Positions 45,879 through 54,164 are shown, counted from the first letter of the stretch. The stretch: DNA of 64,000 nucleotides from Bacteroidetes bacterium UBA7674 (GCA_002483105.1 DLHG01000013.1:1-64000), one strand, 5' to 3'. Program-made: numbers and translations. Notes: generated by a model not told the origin, from the sequence alone.

Positions 45879-46112
45879 ATGAAAAAAATGATCTTAATGC
45901 TGGGCTTACTAGGGATTATGATGCCGGAAGCTTTCGCGCAAACTCAGCAGACACAAAAAGCAAAAGACGATTCTGTAAAGACAAAAGTAAAAGAGAACGA
46001 CAGGCGCGAAAAAGAAAAGGTAAAAACGGAAGACTCTAAGGGTGTAAAAGACAAGACTATCATAAAAGATAAAAAGAATGATACCCTTCCGCCAAAAGTG
46101 ATTCCACGTTAA
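45879..46112 (+). CDS. small, highly charged exported protein
   Basis: A 77-residue protein with a signal peptide (MKKMILMLGLLGIMMPEAFAQ). The mature 56 residues are almost entirely K, D, E, R, Q and T (KAKDDSVKTKVKENDRREKE), with no hydrophobic core, so it should be disordered or helical. No family recognised. Upstream ATGs are absent and the signal peptide supports expression. Confidence 0.6.
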   Translation: MKKMILMLGLLGIMMPEAFAQTQQTQKAKDDSVKTKVKENDRREKEKVKTEDSKGVKDKTIIKDKKNDTLPPKVIPR

Positions 46113-46167
46113 TTAGATACCTGAACAGACAAAGGCTGACCATATGGGCAGCCTTTGATATTGTACT

Positions 46168-46719
46168 ATGAAACACAACATTATCTGGAAAGGTATAGAG
46201 TACCACTCGTTAGAAGACTGCATTGTTGATATTAAGGGGGGTACACTAAATGTCGTCTCGACTATTACCGGGAATTATAATGGTATTGCCTACCTGGTGA
46301 GATATAATTTGCAAACCAATGCTTCAGGTGAAACAATGGCGCTGAGCGTTCATAGTGCCCTTAATGATAAAGTACATAAAGTTGAAGTAAACAAACTGCC
46401 TGATGGCATTTGGGAAACGAACAACGATATAGTTGATGATTTCACAGGCTGCATAGACGTAGACATTGCCATCACGCCTTTCACCAATACATTACCCATC
46501 AGGCGCCTCAAGCTACAACCCGGAGAAGAACAGGAAATACGCGTGATATATTTTGACGTACTGGAAGGAACAATAAAACCACTCTCTCAAAAATATAAGT
46601 GTCTCACCACAACAACCTACCACTACGAAAACGTCCCTAATGATTTTGAAGCAAACATAACCATAGACGAAGATGGACTTGTAGTCCATTACCCCACGTT
46701 ATTCACAAGAGAGTTATAA
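46168..46719 (+). CDS. putative glycolipid-binding domain protein
   Basis: A 183-residue cytosolic protein matching the putative glycolipid-binding family (formerly DUF1089): IIWKGIEYHSLEDCIV, then YLVRYNLQTNASGETMALSV, LPDGIWETNNDIVDDFTGCIDVDIAITPFTNTLPIRRL (split here by family memory, not alignment) and the final VHYPTLF. The usual length is about 185-200. The biochemical role is not established. A modular repeat element begins five bases after the stop. Confidence 0.82.
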   Translation: MKHNIIWKGIEYHSLEDCIVDIKGGTLNVVSTITGNYNGIAYLVRYNLQTNASGETMALSVHSALNDKVHKVEVNKLPDGIWETNNDIVDDFTGCIDVDIAITPFTNTLPIRRLKLQPGEEQEIRVIYFDVLEGTIKPLSQKYKCLTTTTYHYENVPNDFEANITIDEDGLVVHYPTLFTREL

Positions 46720-46723
46720 AGCA

Positions 46724-46833
46724 CCCCTCCCTGTCCGAATGGCTTCAGCCTGGCGGGCTTTCGGAGGAGGGGTCAAAAGTAAACCCTACGCCGTGGGCGT
46801 AGGGTTTACTTTTGGGGGTGTTGTCTACTCGCG
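46724..46833 (+). repeat. modular GACTCGC-type element, copy with CCCTACGCC stem
   Basis: Flanks match the copy at 45215 closely (CCCCTCCCTGTCCGAATGGC; GGAGGAGGGGTC; TTGTCTACTCGCG), but the central hairpin has different perfectly paired arms, AAAAGTAAACCCTACGCC and GGCGTAGGGTTTACTTTT. It starts five bases after a stop codon. Confidence 0.85.
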
Positions 46834-46889
46834 TAGAGCAAACCATATAACCACCCACCTATTAACTTATCAACCTTTCAACTAATCAA

Positions 46890-47534
46890 CTACTTTCTCC
46901 CATCATATCCCGGGTTCGGAATATCATTCACATCATCACGATATTGGTGCTCGAAGTTGTTATCCATAAAGTGGCGTTCCTCTATACTCTGTATCGTGGC
47001 CCTGCGTGTAAGGTGCTGGCTCACCAGTGTCTTGATGTCCTTACCTACGGCATTAATGATATCATTCTTTCTACGTACACTACTCAGGTTCCTGCCAATG
47101 ATAAGGAACAACAAAGCCACCAACCCGCATAGCGCATGCAGCACGATCGTGAAATTCTGCATATCACCCATAGAAGGATTACCCGCAGCACCATCAGGCA
47201 ACTGCGCTTTGTATTGCATATAGTCCCATACCGAGAAAGGATAGACCTTGTTCATCAGTACCGCCAGGGCTATCATGCCCCCGCAAAGCACATAGCAGAC
47301 AATTTCCAATAATATGAGCGTACCCGTACTCACCAGCCTTTGGGCGGCGGGCTTGCGTAAATTCTCAGCAAGGGGTTCAAAGATCTCCAGCTGGCTATGT
47401 ATCACCTGCTTGTGGTCTTTGAACTCTTGTAGTAAATCTTCCTGTAATCTATTAACTGACATAGCGTGGTTTAGACAGCAAATGTAATAGCCAACACCCA
47501 TACATAACAAGCCCAACCCCAATATTCTATTCAC
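46890..47534 (-). CDS. membrane protein of unknown function
   Basis: Up to 214 residues, with three hydrophobic segments: about 1-23 (ILGLGLLCMGVGYYICCL), 68-95 (GTLILLEIVCYVLCGGMIALAV) and 128-148 (FTIVLHALCGLVALLFLII). A cytoplasmic tail ends in HQYRDDVNDIPNPGYDGRK. The start is uncertain: ATG at 47462 (MSVNRLQEDL) would drop the first segment and leave a two-helix protein. No family recognised. It may be lineage-specific. Confidence 0.65.
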   Translation of the reverse strand: MNRILGLGLLCMGVGYYICCLNHAMSVNRLQEDLLQEFKDHKQVIHSQLEIFEPLAENLRKPAAQRLVSTGTLILLEIVCYVLCGGMIALAVLMNKVYPFSVWDYMQYKAQLPDGAAGNPSMGDMQNFTIVLHALCGLVALLFLIIGRNLSSVRRKNDIINAVGKDIKTLVSQHLTRRATIQSIEERHFMDNNFEHQYRDDVNDIPNPGYDGRK

Positions 47535-47570
47535 ATTTGGTAAATAATATACCCGCTACCCTTAAAAAAC

Positions 47571-47630
47571 TCCCCGCCCTTTTTCAGGGAGGGGTGCCCT
47601 TGCGAAGCATGGGCGGGGTGGGTCACTCCC
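47571..47630 (+). repeat. modular GACTCGC-type element upstream of prfC
   Basis: CTCCCCGCCCTTTTTCAGGG hairpin, then inner stem GCCC/GGGC, then GGGGTGGGTCACTCCC, a variant of the terminal motif. It lies in the prfC upstream gap. Confidence 0.65.
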
Positions 47631-47768
47631 GATAAGCAAGCCATACGTCCCCCTTTAGGGGATAGGGGCCTGCTCGCACTGAGCACACAATACAAGCAGA
47701 TAACACAAATCCCAATAAATCCCCATTTTTCACGACCTTTGCAGCCTCAAATTCAGTGGTTACCACTC

Positions 47769-49361
47769 ATGTACGAAAAAGAAATCAACTGTCGCAAGAC
47801 ATTCGCCATTATATCGCACCCCGATGCCGGTAAGACAACCCTCACCGAAAAGCTCCTCCTGTTTGGTGGCGCTATACAAGTGGCCGGTGCCGTAAAAAGC
47901 AACAAGATCAAAAAGCACGCTACTTCCGACTTTATGGAAATAGAGCGCCAACGTGGTATCTCTGTAGCTACATCGGTAATGAGCTTCGAGTACAAGAACA
48001 CACTCATCAACCTCCTCGATACACCCGGTCACAAGGACTTCGCTGAAGATACCTACCGTACCCTCACCGCAGTAGATAGCGTGATACTCGTTATCGATGG
48101 CGTGAATGGTGTGGAAGACCAGACTCGTAAGCTCGTGGAGGTCTGCCGCATGCGTGATACCCCCATGATCGTCTTCGTGAACAAGCTCGATCGTGATGGT
48201 AAATATCCATTCGACCTGCTGGACGAAATAGAGAAAGAACTGAAGATCAACCTGCACCCGCTTTCCTGGCCTATTAATATGGGTAAGGAATTTAAAGGCG
48301 TGTACAACCTGCACGACAGCTCACTGAACCTCTTTACTGCCAGCCAGAAGGCTACAGAGGACAACACTGTTCCTGTCCCGGACATCAACGACAAGTTCCT
48401 CGACGAGAAAGTAGGGGAGCGCGATGCAGCCCAACTCCGCGAGGACGTAGAACTGCTCCAGGGCGTCTACGGTGAGCTCGACCAGGAAGAATACCTGAAA
48501 GGAAATATCTGCCCCGTGTTCTTCGGTTCTGCCGTGAACAACTTCGGCGTAAAAGAACTCCTCGATACCTTCATCCGCATAGCGCCCGTGCCGCTTGGCC
48601 GCGCTACCGATAAACGCTACGTAGAGCCTAACGAACCCAAGTTCACGGGCTTCATATTTAAGATACACGCCAACCTAGACCCACGCCACCGCGACCGTAT
48701 CGCCTTCCTGCGCGTATGCTCGGGCAGGTTCTCCCGCAACACCTTCTTCAAGCACACCCGCCTGGAGAAAGACGTGCGCTTCTCCAATCCATACTCCTTC
48801 CTCGCCCGCGAGAAGGACGTGATAGAAGAGGCATTCCCCGGAGACGTGGTCGGCCTGTTCGATACCGGCAACTTCAAAATAGGCGATACCCTCACCGAGG
48901 GCGAAATGCTGCAATTTACCGGCATACCCACCTTCTCCCCCGAGATATTCAAGGAGCTGGTGAACAAAGACCCGATGAAGACCAAGCAAATGGAAAAAGG
49001 CATCCGCCAGCTGACTGACGAGGGTGTTGCACAGCTCTTCACACAGCACGGTGGTAACCGCAAGATCATTGGTTGCGTAGGTGAGCTCCAGTTTGAGGTG
49101 ATACAATACCGCCTCCTCCAGGAGTACGGTGCCTCATGTGCCTTCGTACCACTGAGCTTCTACAAAGCCTGCTGGATAACGGGCGACAAAGCCGCCATCG
49201 ACGCCTTCGTGAAATTCAAGCAATCCAACGTGATGGAAGACAAAGACGGCAACCTCGTCTATCTGGCCCAGTCAGAATGGTTCCTCAACACCGAACGCCA
49301 AAACAACCCCGACATAGAATTCCACTTCACCAGTGAGTTTAAAACGAAGATGGTGGAGTAA
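47769..49361 (+). CDS. prfC: peptide chain release factor 3
   Basis: A translational GTPase (about 530 residues) that recycles RF1/RF2 after termination. I use the ATG at 47769 (MYEKEINCRKTFAIISHPD); an upstream TTG is less likely. GTPase motifs: G1 SHPDAGKTTLTEK, G2 RGISVATSVMSF, G3 DTPGHKDF, G4 NKLDRDG. RF3-specific domains follow (FIFKIHANLDPRHRDRIAFL; the C-terminal EVIQYRLLQEYGASC). Its sequence is GC-richer with strong codon bias, as expected for translation factors. A CGACCTTTG sequence 31-39 bases upstream could be a weak -7 element. Confidence 0.97.
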   Translation: MYEKEINCRKTFAIISHPDAGKTTLTEKLLLFGGAIQVAGAVKSNKIKKHATSDFMEIERQRGISVATSVMSFEYKNTLINLLDTPGHKDFAEDTYRTLTAVDSVILVIDGVNGVEDQTRKLVEVCRMRDTPMIVFVNKLDRDGKYPFDLLDEIEKELKINLHPLSWPINMGKEFKGVYNLHDSSLNLFTASQKATEDNTVPVPDINDKFLDEKVGERDAAQLREDVELLQGVYGELDQEEYLKGNICPVFFGSAVNNFGVKELLDTFIRIAPVPLGRATDKRYVEPNEPKFTGFIFKIHANLDPRHRDRIAFLRVCSGRFSRNTFFKHTRLEKDVRFSNPYSFLAREKDVIEEAFPGDVVGLFDTGNFKIGDTLTEGEMLQFTGIPTFSPEIFKELVNKDPMKTKQMEKGIRQLTDEGVAQLFTQHGGNRKIIGCVGELQFEVIQYRLLQEYGASCAFVPLSFYKACWITGDKAAIDAFVKFKQSNVMEDKDGNLVYLAQSEWFLNTERQNNPDIEFHFTSEFKTKMVE

Positions 49362-49372
49362 TCTGAATAATT

Positions 49373-49450
49373 CCCCCTTTGAAGGGGGGGCAGGGGGATG
49401 TTGACTCGCGCTAAGTCCCCTCTGGAGAGGGCAGGGGTGTGTCGACTCGC
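49373..49450 (+). repeat. two GACTCGC-type element copies after prfC
   Basis: The first is CCCCCTTTGAAGGGGGGGC, then AGGGGGATGTTGACTCGCG. The second is CCCCTCTGGAGAGGGC, then AGGGGTGTGTCGACTCGCA. Both have short inner parts. They start 12 bases after the prfC stop. Confidence 0.75.
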
Positions 49451-49474
49451 ACCAAGCAAAATAACACAAACAAA

Positions 49475-49503
49475 AAGCCCTGCCGACTAATCGGCAGGGC
49501 TTT
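49475..49503 (+). terminator. prfC-region terminator
   Basis: Perfect stem AAAGCCCTGCCGA/TCGGCAGGGCTTT with a CTAA loop, about 115 bases after prfC. Confidence 0.82.
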
Positions 49504-49518
49504 CTATTTGGAATTTGT

Positions 49519-49672
49519 CCCCTCCTGTTTTTAGGAGGGGTGGCCGCAGGCCGGGGTGGTCGACTCGCGCAGAGTAACTCGCATTTTTCAGAACTGCACG
49601 AGTAAACACCCCGAATGTCAAAACACGCAAGCGGATGTTTTGCCATTATCCCCTCCTAAAAACAGGAGGGGA
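49519..49672. repeat. two more GACTCGC-type element copies
   Basis: The first (49519-49570) is complete: CCCCTCCTGTTTTTAGGAGG, inner GGCC/GGCC, GGGGTGGTCGACTCGCGC. The second (49651-49672) is only the CCCCTCCTAAAAACAGGAGG hairpin. Confidence 0.8.
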
Positions 49673-49724
49673 CAACTGCCCTCATGGCACGCCATTTATA
49701 CCTCTACTATAAAAACAGCTAATT

Positions 49725-50096
49725 ATGAAAAAGCTAATACTACTCTTGCTCTGCGGTACACTCGTACTGACAAACAGTTACGCACAAGGCAATGGCCACA
49801 AGAAAGGCCACCACAAGCACCACAAGACAGTAAAACATACAACACATAAAACGGTAACCCACACCAAATACGTAAAAGTAAAACCCGGCAAACCCAGGTA
49901 CACCCGCCCTGCCTCTCCCGGCCGCGACTACGTATATATAGAAGAAGACTGGAACTGGAACCCCAACACCAACTCATGGGTTTGGTATGGCAACCGCTGG
50001 GTACCCGCACCACGGCCACAGGTTAGTGTTTGGGTACCGGGAACCTGGGTAACGGTTTCTTCCGGCTGGGCCTGGCAGCCCGGAAGGTGGAGGTAG
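49725..50096 (+). CDS. exported YXWGXW-type repeat protein
   Basis: A 123-residue exported protein. The signal peptide ends TNSYAQ (residue 21). It is followed by a histidine/lysine-rich, probably disordered part (GHKKGHHKHHKTVKHTTHKT, about 24-48) and a tryptophan- and tyrosine-rich C-terminus (EEDWNWNPNTNSWVWYGNRW; VWVPGTW; WQPGRW). The Trp pattern resembles the YXWGXW repeat. The His-rich segment might bind metal. Role unknown. Confidence 0.78.
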   Translation: MKKLILLLLCGTLVLTNSYAQGNGHKKGHHKHHKTVKHTTHKTVTHTKYVKVKPGKPRYTRPASPGRDYVYIEEDWNWNPNTNSWVWYGNRWVPAPRPQVSVWVPGTWVTVSSGWAWQPGRWR

Positions 50097-50120
50097 ACCA
50101 CTTGACGGTAGTAATATTTG

Positions 50121-50155
50121 AACGCCCTCCCAGCGAAAGTTGGTAGGGCGTTTTT
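50121..50155 (+). terminator. terminator after the Trp-rich protein
   Basis: Stem AACGCCCT/AGGGCGTT extended by CCA/TGG, followed by TTTTTATTTTTT, 24 bases after the stop. Confidence 0.85.
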
Positions 50156-50165
50156 ATTTTTTCTC

Positions 50166-50252
50166 GCGTCATTGCGAGGAACGAAGCAATCTCGTCCAAA
50201 TGTGAGTGACTCGTGTTGTTGAGAGTGGTGTCAGCCTGAGTTTGTCGAAGGT
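50166..50252. repeat. REP-like GTCATTGCGAGGAACGAAGC and GTCAGCCTGAG sequences
   Basis: GTCATTGCGAGGAACGAAGC then AATCTC at 50168-50193 is the same family as the inverted GATTGCTTCGTTCCTCGC inside the 160-bp repeat and near 61800. A second sequence (TCAGCCTGAGTTTGTCGAAG at 50231) is of another widely seen intergenic type. Confidence 0.6.
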
Positions 50253-50359
50253 TTGATGACAGTTAGCTATTGCAGCCAGCTTACAACGCTCTATCAGGCA
50301 TCGTTGCGTCGCACACTTGTGCTTCAGCCATGCTATTAATATTTTGAGGTGTTATATTG

Positions 50360-53107
50360 TTATTTTATAAAAGCTAAAACATCAGGATATTCGCGTTCTA
50401 TTTCTGTTATTAACTCATCGTAAGCATAATATTTTGAAGGGTTAGGGTGCCCAGTGTATTTGTGAACTTGTATTTTTTTTAAATCCAACTTAATGTTATT
50501 CTTAAGTAAGTAAATTAGCGTATCAATAAATAAACTTATTCCGTAAAAGTATTTAGGTTTCATTCTTCTAAACCTAACATTTTTGAATTTCCAGTCTGAA
50601 ATAAACGAGTTAGAAAAATCGACATTTTCAATTTTGACATTATAAAAAAGCAAATCGGAAAGATCTGCATTTTTAAAAGAGCAGTCTGTGATCTCCGAGT
50701 CATAAAAATTAGAACTAAAGAACTGTACATTATTAAAACAACAGTCTGTTATTGTTGACGATACAAACATATTATAGCTTAGGTCAGAATTTGAGAAATC
50801 TACTTTATGTATTCCATAATCTCCTAAGTACGCACAGTGTTTAATCTCAATGTTTGATAGACATTGGTAGTCAACGTCTGTAAAGGAATTAGCATTGTGA
50901 TTCCCAAACATCGAAATATACTCAGCTACCTTTTGCCTAGTTGTAATGTTCTCCAAGTAATTCCGTGTAGGTTCTAGATTTTTCATTATTAACCAAACAG
51001 TATTAAAAGTGCTTTGGCTCAATTGGAGAGGGTTAGTGCTGTTTCGGCAGCTATAGTTGTGAATGAAGTCATGTTTTACAAAGTCATCCCAAAAGTAATG
51101 TAGACGTTCAACAAGTTCTTTTCTTGTTTTTTCAGGAATAGAGTCAATTATTTGAGTGAGGTAATTATAGATCTCTTGTGATAATGGACGAGAAAGTAAG
51201 TCATTCAATTTCTCAAGTGCATCGAAATAAAATTCTAAAAGAAATTCACCATCTTGTTGTTTTGATAGGAACTTAATGGTTATGTCATTGATTATCTTTT
51301 CAGCTACCATGTATTCTTCAAGTGTCTTATGAAGAAATTCAATGACATACTCTTTTTCGATGCCATCATGTAATTGCGTTTTAGTTCTTTCTTGAAAATA
51401 AAATGCTACCATTACTCCTTTTAAGTTATCCTTAAAATCTGTTAATGGTAATTTTTTCAGGAATTTCTGAATGTTTTCATTTTCTAATAAGGCTTTTTTA
51501 GAAATATGGCCATCTCCAGTCTGATAAATGCAGAATGCTGTATCCCTTATTAATTTTCTTAAATCAGTAGCTTGAATATTTTTGAGGATTTGAATTTGTC
51601 CCTCCGGACTGTATTTGCGATCAATTAACTCCGTGAAAAGCATTTCATATACTTGAGCTGGAGTTATTTCTTCAGATATTTCCTCGTTTAAAGTTGCTAT
51701 TATATGAATTAACAATGGTTGCTCTAATAGTTCTTTGATATGACTATAAGAGTGTTTTGATTGATGATATTTCTTTATCTTTTTTACTGTTAGCCAAGCC
51801 TCTGGATGAAAGCGTAGGTATTTTTCTGACCATTGACATTGTTGTTCAACATTAAATGGCGACAACTCAAATATTGTAATGTCGGTGGGGTGTAATTTGT
51901 CTAAGTCTACATATCCTTTCCTAGATGTAACTAATATATCTAAATCAATGCTTTTTTCACTTTGAACCTCCCTTATTAATTCTTTGCATAACACTTCTAT
52001 GTCATCCAATTTGAGGCCGTCTTTCATGAAAAGCTCATCTAGGCCATCTAGTATTAGGATTGATTTACGAAGTGTTTCATTTGAAATGTCAAGATTAGTT
52101 AATGCTTTTATTTCTTCTAAAAGAATTGAAATTGGTGAATGAATTAAAGTCTTACTATTGGGAATATCCTTAAGTCTGATATAAAATATTTCACGGTCAA
52201 TGTCGTTTTTTTTCGATAAATATTCATGAATGAGCTTTTTACAAAAGCTGGTTTTTCCTTGTCCTGGGTAACCAAGTAGAAGTGATATTTTTGATAGCGT
52301 CGTGTCCGGTAATAATTTTTTATTGAAAATGTAGTCTATAAAATATTTATTAATTGAAGTTTTACCTTTAGGGGTGTGGAAGTTGCCTATAGTTTTATTG
52401 TAAGATTTGTAATCGACTATGTTTCCTTCATATATGCCAAATTTAGACTCGACATAAATGTCTTTTAAAGTCATTCCCTTAGTATCATTCATTACAACCT
52501 CACAAAATTTTTCTTTTAATCCATAGTAATATTTCTGTAAATCTTCTTTTGAATTTAATTTGTCAAATTGCTTCTTTAAAGCGGTTTCTATTTTTCTGAG
52601 CTTTTCAACATCTTTTAAATCCAAAGCAGCAATTAATGCTGCTTTGTCTATAATTTGAGTTTCACAATTAAACCTAAAAGCTCTTTTAAACTCGATGCCT
52701 GTTTTGGTGGTTAAAGATTGAATGTGAGTGTCGATAGCACCTTGAGAGTAGCTTGACTGTTTATTCGTGGTTACAAATATTAACAGTAAATCTACCTTTC
52801 TATATACATTATGTGTAAAAAGTTTTTTAATGCAATCTTTTGTTTTACTTAAACTAGCGGTAGAGGTTATTTGTATCCCGATACGCTTTTCATTTGATAT
52901 TAAATCGATAGATGGATTGTTCCGTTGAATAAGATTTGCGTTATTGAATTCTGTTCCGTGAATCTCATTGAACATACCAATTAGTGCCGTTTCAGCATAA
53001 GTATTGATGCTTAAGTCCCCGATTTCGTTCAACATTAATGTCATGTCTGATAAAAACGATAAGTATTTTGAAATCGCCTGTATTGAATCTTTTGCGTTTA
53101 ATTCCAA
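50360..53107 (-). CDS. SMEK-NACHT-pentapeptide STAND ATPase, probable anti-phage sensor
   Basis: A 915-residue protein with a defence-type architecture. Residues about 1-160 match the SMEK domain (ISKYLSFLSDMTLMLNEIG, then NPSIDLISNEKRIGIQITST), which resembles a PD-(D/E)XK nuclease fold; D68 is present, but the catalytic lysine position reads as threonine (IQIT). A NACHT ATPase follows: Walker A GYPGQGKTS at 279-287, Walker B LILDGLDEL at 351-359, sensor ILVTSRK at 391-397 and the FLHKTLEEYMVAEK motif at 591-604. About 768-848 is a run of pentapeptide-like repeats (KVDFSNSDLSY, CSFKNADLSDLLFYNV). The start is a TTG; the first ATG (53044) would cut into the SMEK domain. The gene is strongly AT-rich against its surroundings. 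By analogy with bacterial NACHT defence proteins it may sense infection and trigger the N-terminal effector. Confidence 0.85.
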   Translation of the reverse strand: MELNAKDSIQAISKYLSFLSDMTLMLNEIGDLSINTYAETALIGMFNEIHGTEFNNANLIQRNNPSIDLISNEKRIGIQITSTASLSKTKDCIKKLFTHNVYRKVDLLLIFVTTNKQSSYSQGAIDTHIQSLTTKTGIEFKRAFRFNCETQIIDKAALIAALDLKDVEKLRKIETALKKQFDKLNSKEDLQKYYYGLKEKFCEVVMNDTKGMTLKDIYVESKFGIYEGNIVDYKSYNKTIGNFHTPKGKTSINKYFIDYIFNKKLLPDTTLSKISLLLGYPGQGKTSFCKKLIHEYLSKKNDIDREIFYIRLKDIPNSKTLIHSPISILLEEIKALTNLDISNETLRKSILILDGLDELFMKDGLKLDDIEVLCKELIREVQSEKSIDLDILVTSRKGYVDLDKLHPTDITIFELSPFNVEQQCQWSEKYLRFHPEAWLTVKKIKKYHQSKHSYSHIKELLEQPLLIHIIATLNEEISEEITPAQVYEMLFTELIDRKYSPEGQIQILKNIQATDLRKLIRDTAFCIYQTGDGHISKKALLENENIQKFLKKLPLTDFKDNLKGVMVAFYFQERTKTQLHDGIEKEYVIEFLHKTLEEYMVAEKIINDITIKFLSKQQDGEFLLEFYFDALEKLNDLLSRPLSQEIYNYLTQIIDSIPEKTRKELVERLHYFWDDFVKHDFIHNYSCRNSTNPLQLSQSTFNTVWLIMKNLEPTRNYLENITTRQKVAEYISMFGNHNANSFTDVDYQCLSNIEIKHCAYLGDYGIHKVDFSNSDLSYNMFVSSTITDCCFNNVQFFSSNFYDSEITDCSFKNADLSDLLFYNVKIENVDFSNSFISDWKFKNVRFRRMKPKYFYGISLFIDTLIYLLKNNIKLDLKKIQVHKYTGHPNPSKYYAYDELITEIEREYPDVLAFIK

Positions 53108-53279
53108 GACTAATATATTTATGTATGATTGGCAGAAATTATGATTGCACTAATTTACTCGTTTTTATCGTCTAAAGACAGCGTCTAAAGAAGCGGAAAA
53201 GTGATTGTCGAGGAGGTCTCTATTTTACTATCTCTCCCCAGTGTGGATATCCTCCCACCCCAAAACCCACCCCAAAACC

Positions 53280-53316
53280 CTAACTTTACACTATATAAAC
53301 CCGGCGTTTGAACGCC
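53280..53316 (+). promoter_or_regulatory. possible promoter with operator-like palindrome
   Basis: TAACTTTA (53281-53288, one mismatch to TAnnTTTG) is followed 15 bases later by the perfect palindrome GGCGTTTGAACGCC (53303-53316), 29 bases before the next ATG. The palindrome would cover the predicted transcript start region, as an operator might. Confidence 0.4.
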
Positions 53317-53344
53317 AATTCAGAGCGCCATAAACCCTACTCTC

Positions 53345-54016
53345 ATGGCAAAGACCAACCACGAACGCTACGCGTTCGCCGAGCAGCTATACTGCTTTAC
53401 AGACAAATCAATCCCTGAAATAGCCGAGATCACAAAGATCCCCGAGCGCACACTCTTCCAGCGTGCCCGCGACTACAAATGGGACACCCTCCGCCGTGCC
53501 TCCCGCCGTTCACCACTGGTGCTATGCGAAGAAATGTACCGCGAGCTGTCAGACCTCACGGCCACCATCAACAGTCGCCCAGAAGGTCAGCGCATACCCA
53601 CCTCCCAGGAGGCAGAACTCAGGCGCAAGATCGTGTACTCAATAGCAGCCATCAAACGGTTCCCCACCCATGCCGAAGTACTGTTCATCATGCAGAGCCT
53701 CATCCGATACGGCAACCATTTCCACTACGACCGCGTAGACGGACTACAAAACCTCGTTGACGGCTTCCTCGCTCACCGTGACATCTACGGATTCACTTCC
53801 TACCAACCCGAGCACAACCAGGACCTCAACTATCCCACCGAACAGGAGCTCGATAACCTCGAACAGTTCCGCGACCCCTCCGACACCACCACCGACCTCA
53901 ATCAGGACATTGTCCACATTCCCCTCCGCAACACAGAAGAAATTGAAGAGGCCTCGTCCATCATCACCAAATTCAAGACCACGCCGAAACCCTCAACAGG
54001 CAAGGATTTCCACTAA
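53345..54016 (+). CDS. orphan terminase small subunit-like HTH protein
   Basis: A 223-residue cytosolic protein. Residues about 10-50 form a helix-turn-helix (DKSIPEIAEITKIPERTLFQ, RARDYKWDTLRR) of the type found in phage terminase small subunits. Residues about 60-145 are helical, with an SIAAIKRFPTHAEVLFIMQS segment reminiscent of Bacteroidota TerS proteins. The tail is acidic and probably disordered. No large terminase subunit, portal or capsid gene is nearby. Its GC-rich codon use matches the host, so it is either an old domesticated phage gene or a family of its own. A palindrome precedes it and a 21-bp repeat array follows it. Confidence 0.6.
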   Translation: MAKTNHERYAFAEQLYCFTDKSIPEIAEITKIPERTLFQRARDYKWDTLRRASRRSPLVLCEEMYRELSDLTATINSRPEGQRIPTSQEAELRRKIVYSIAAIKRFPTHAEVLFIMQSLIRYGNHFHYDRVDGLQNLVDGFLAHRDIYGFTSYQPEHNQDLNYPTEQELDNLEQFRDPSDTTTDLNQDIVHIPLRNTEEIEEASSIITKFKTTPKPSTGKDFH

Positions 54017-54046
54017 TCAGCACGATTAAAAACACCAAAACATCCT

Positions 54047-54146
54047 GCAGTTGACTGCAGTTTCACAGCAGTTGGCTGCAGTTTCGCTGCAGGACATTGC
54101 AGTTTCACAGCAGTTCATTGCAGTTTCACTGCAGTTCGCTGCAGTG
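54047..54146 (+). repeat. 21-bp repeat array with strict 10/11-base phasing
   Basis: GCAG occurs at 54047, 54057, 54068, 54078, 54089, 54099, 54110, 54120, 54131 and 54141, so the spacing alternates 10 and 11 without exception (mean 10.5). The underlying unit is about GCAGTTnnnT plus GCAGTTTCACW, repeated 4.7 times. Most copies are GCAGTT; the fifth and last half-units differ. The array starts 30 bases after the stop of the TerS-like gene. Confidence 0.92.
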
Positions 54147-54164
54147 GATAATATTAAACCGACT

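Noticed and set aside
53252..53280. Telomere-like CCACCCCAAAAC repeats upstream of the TerS-like gene
   Set aside because: Only two copies of the unit are present, which is too few to mean anything.
53345..54016. Prophage or gene-transfer-agent locus around the TerS-like gene
   Set aside because: No large terminase subunit, portal, capsid, tail or integrase gene was found within the window; a lone gene does not support a prophage call.
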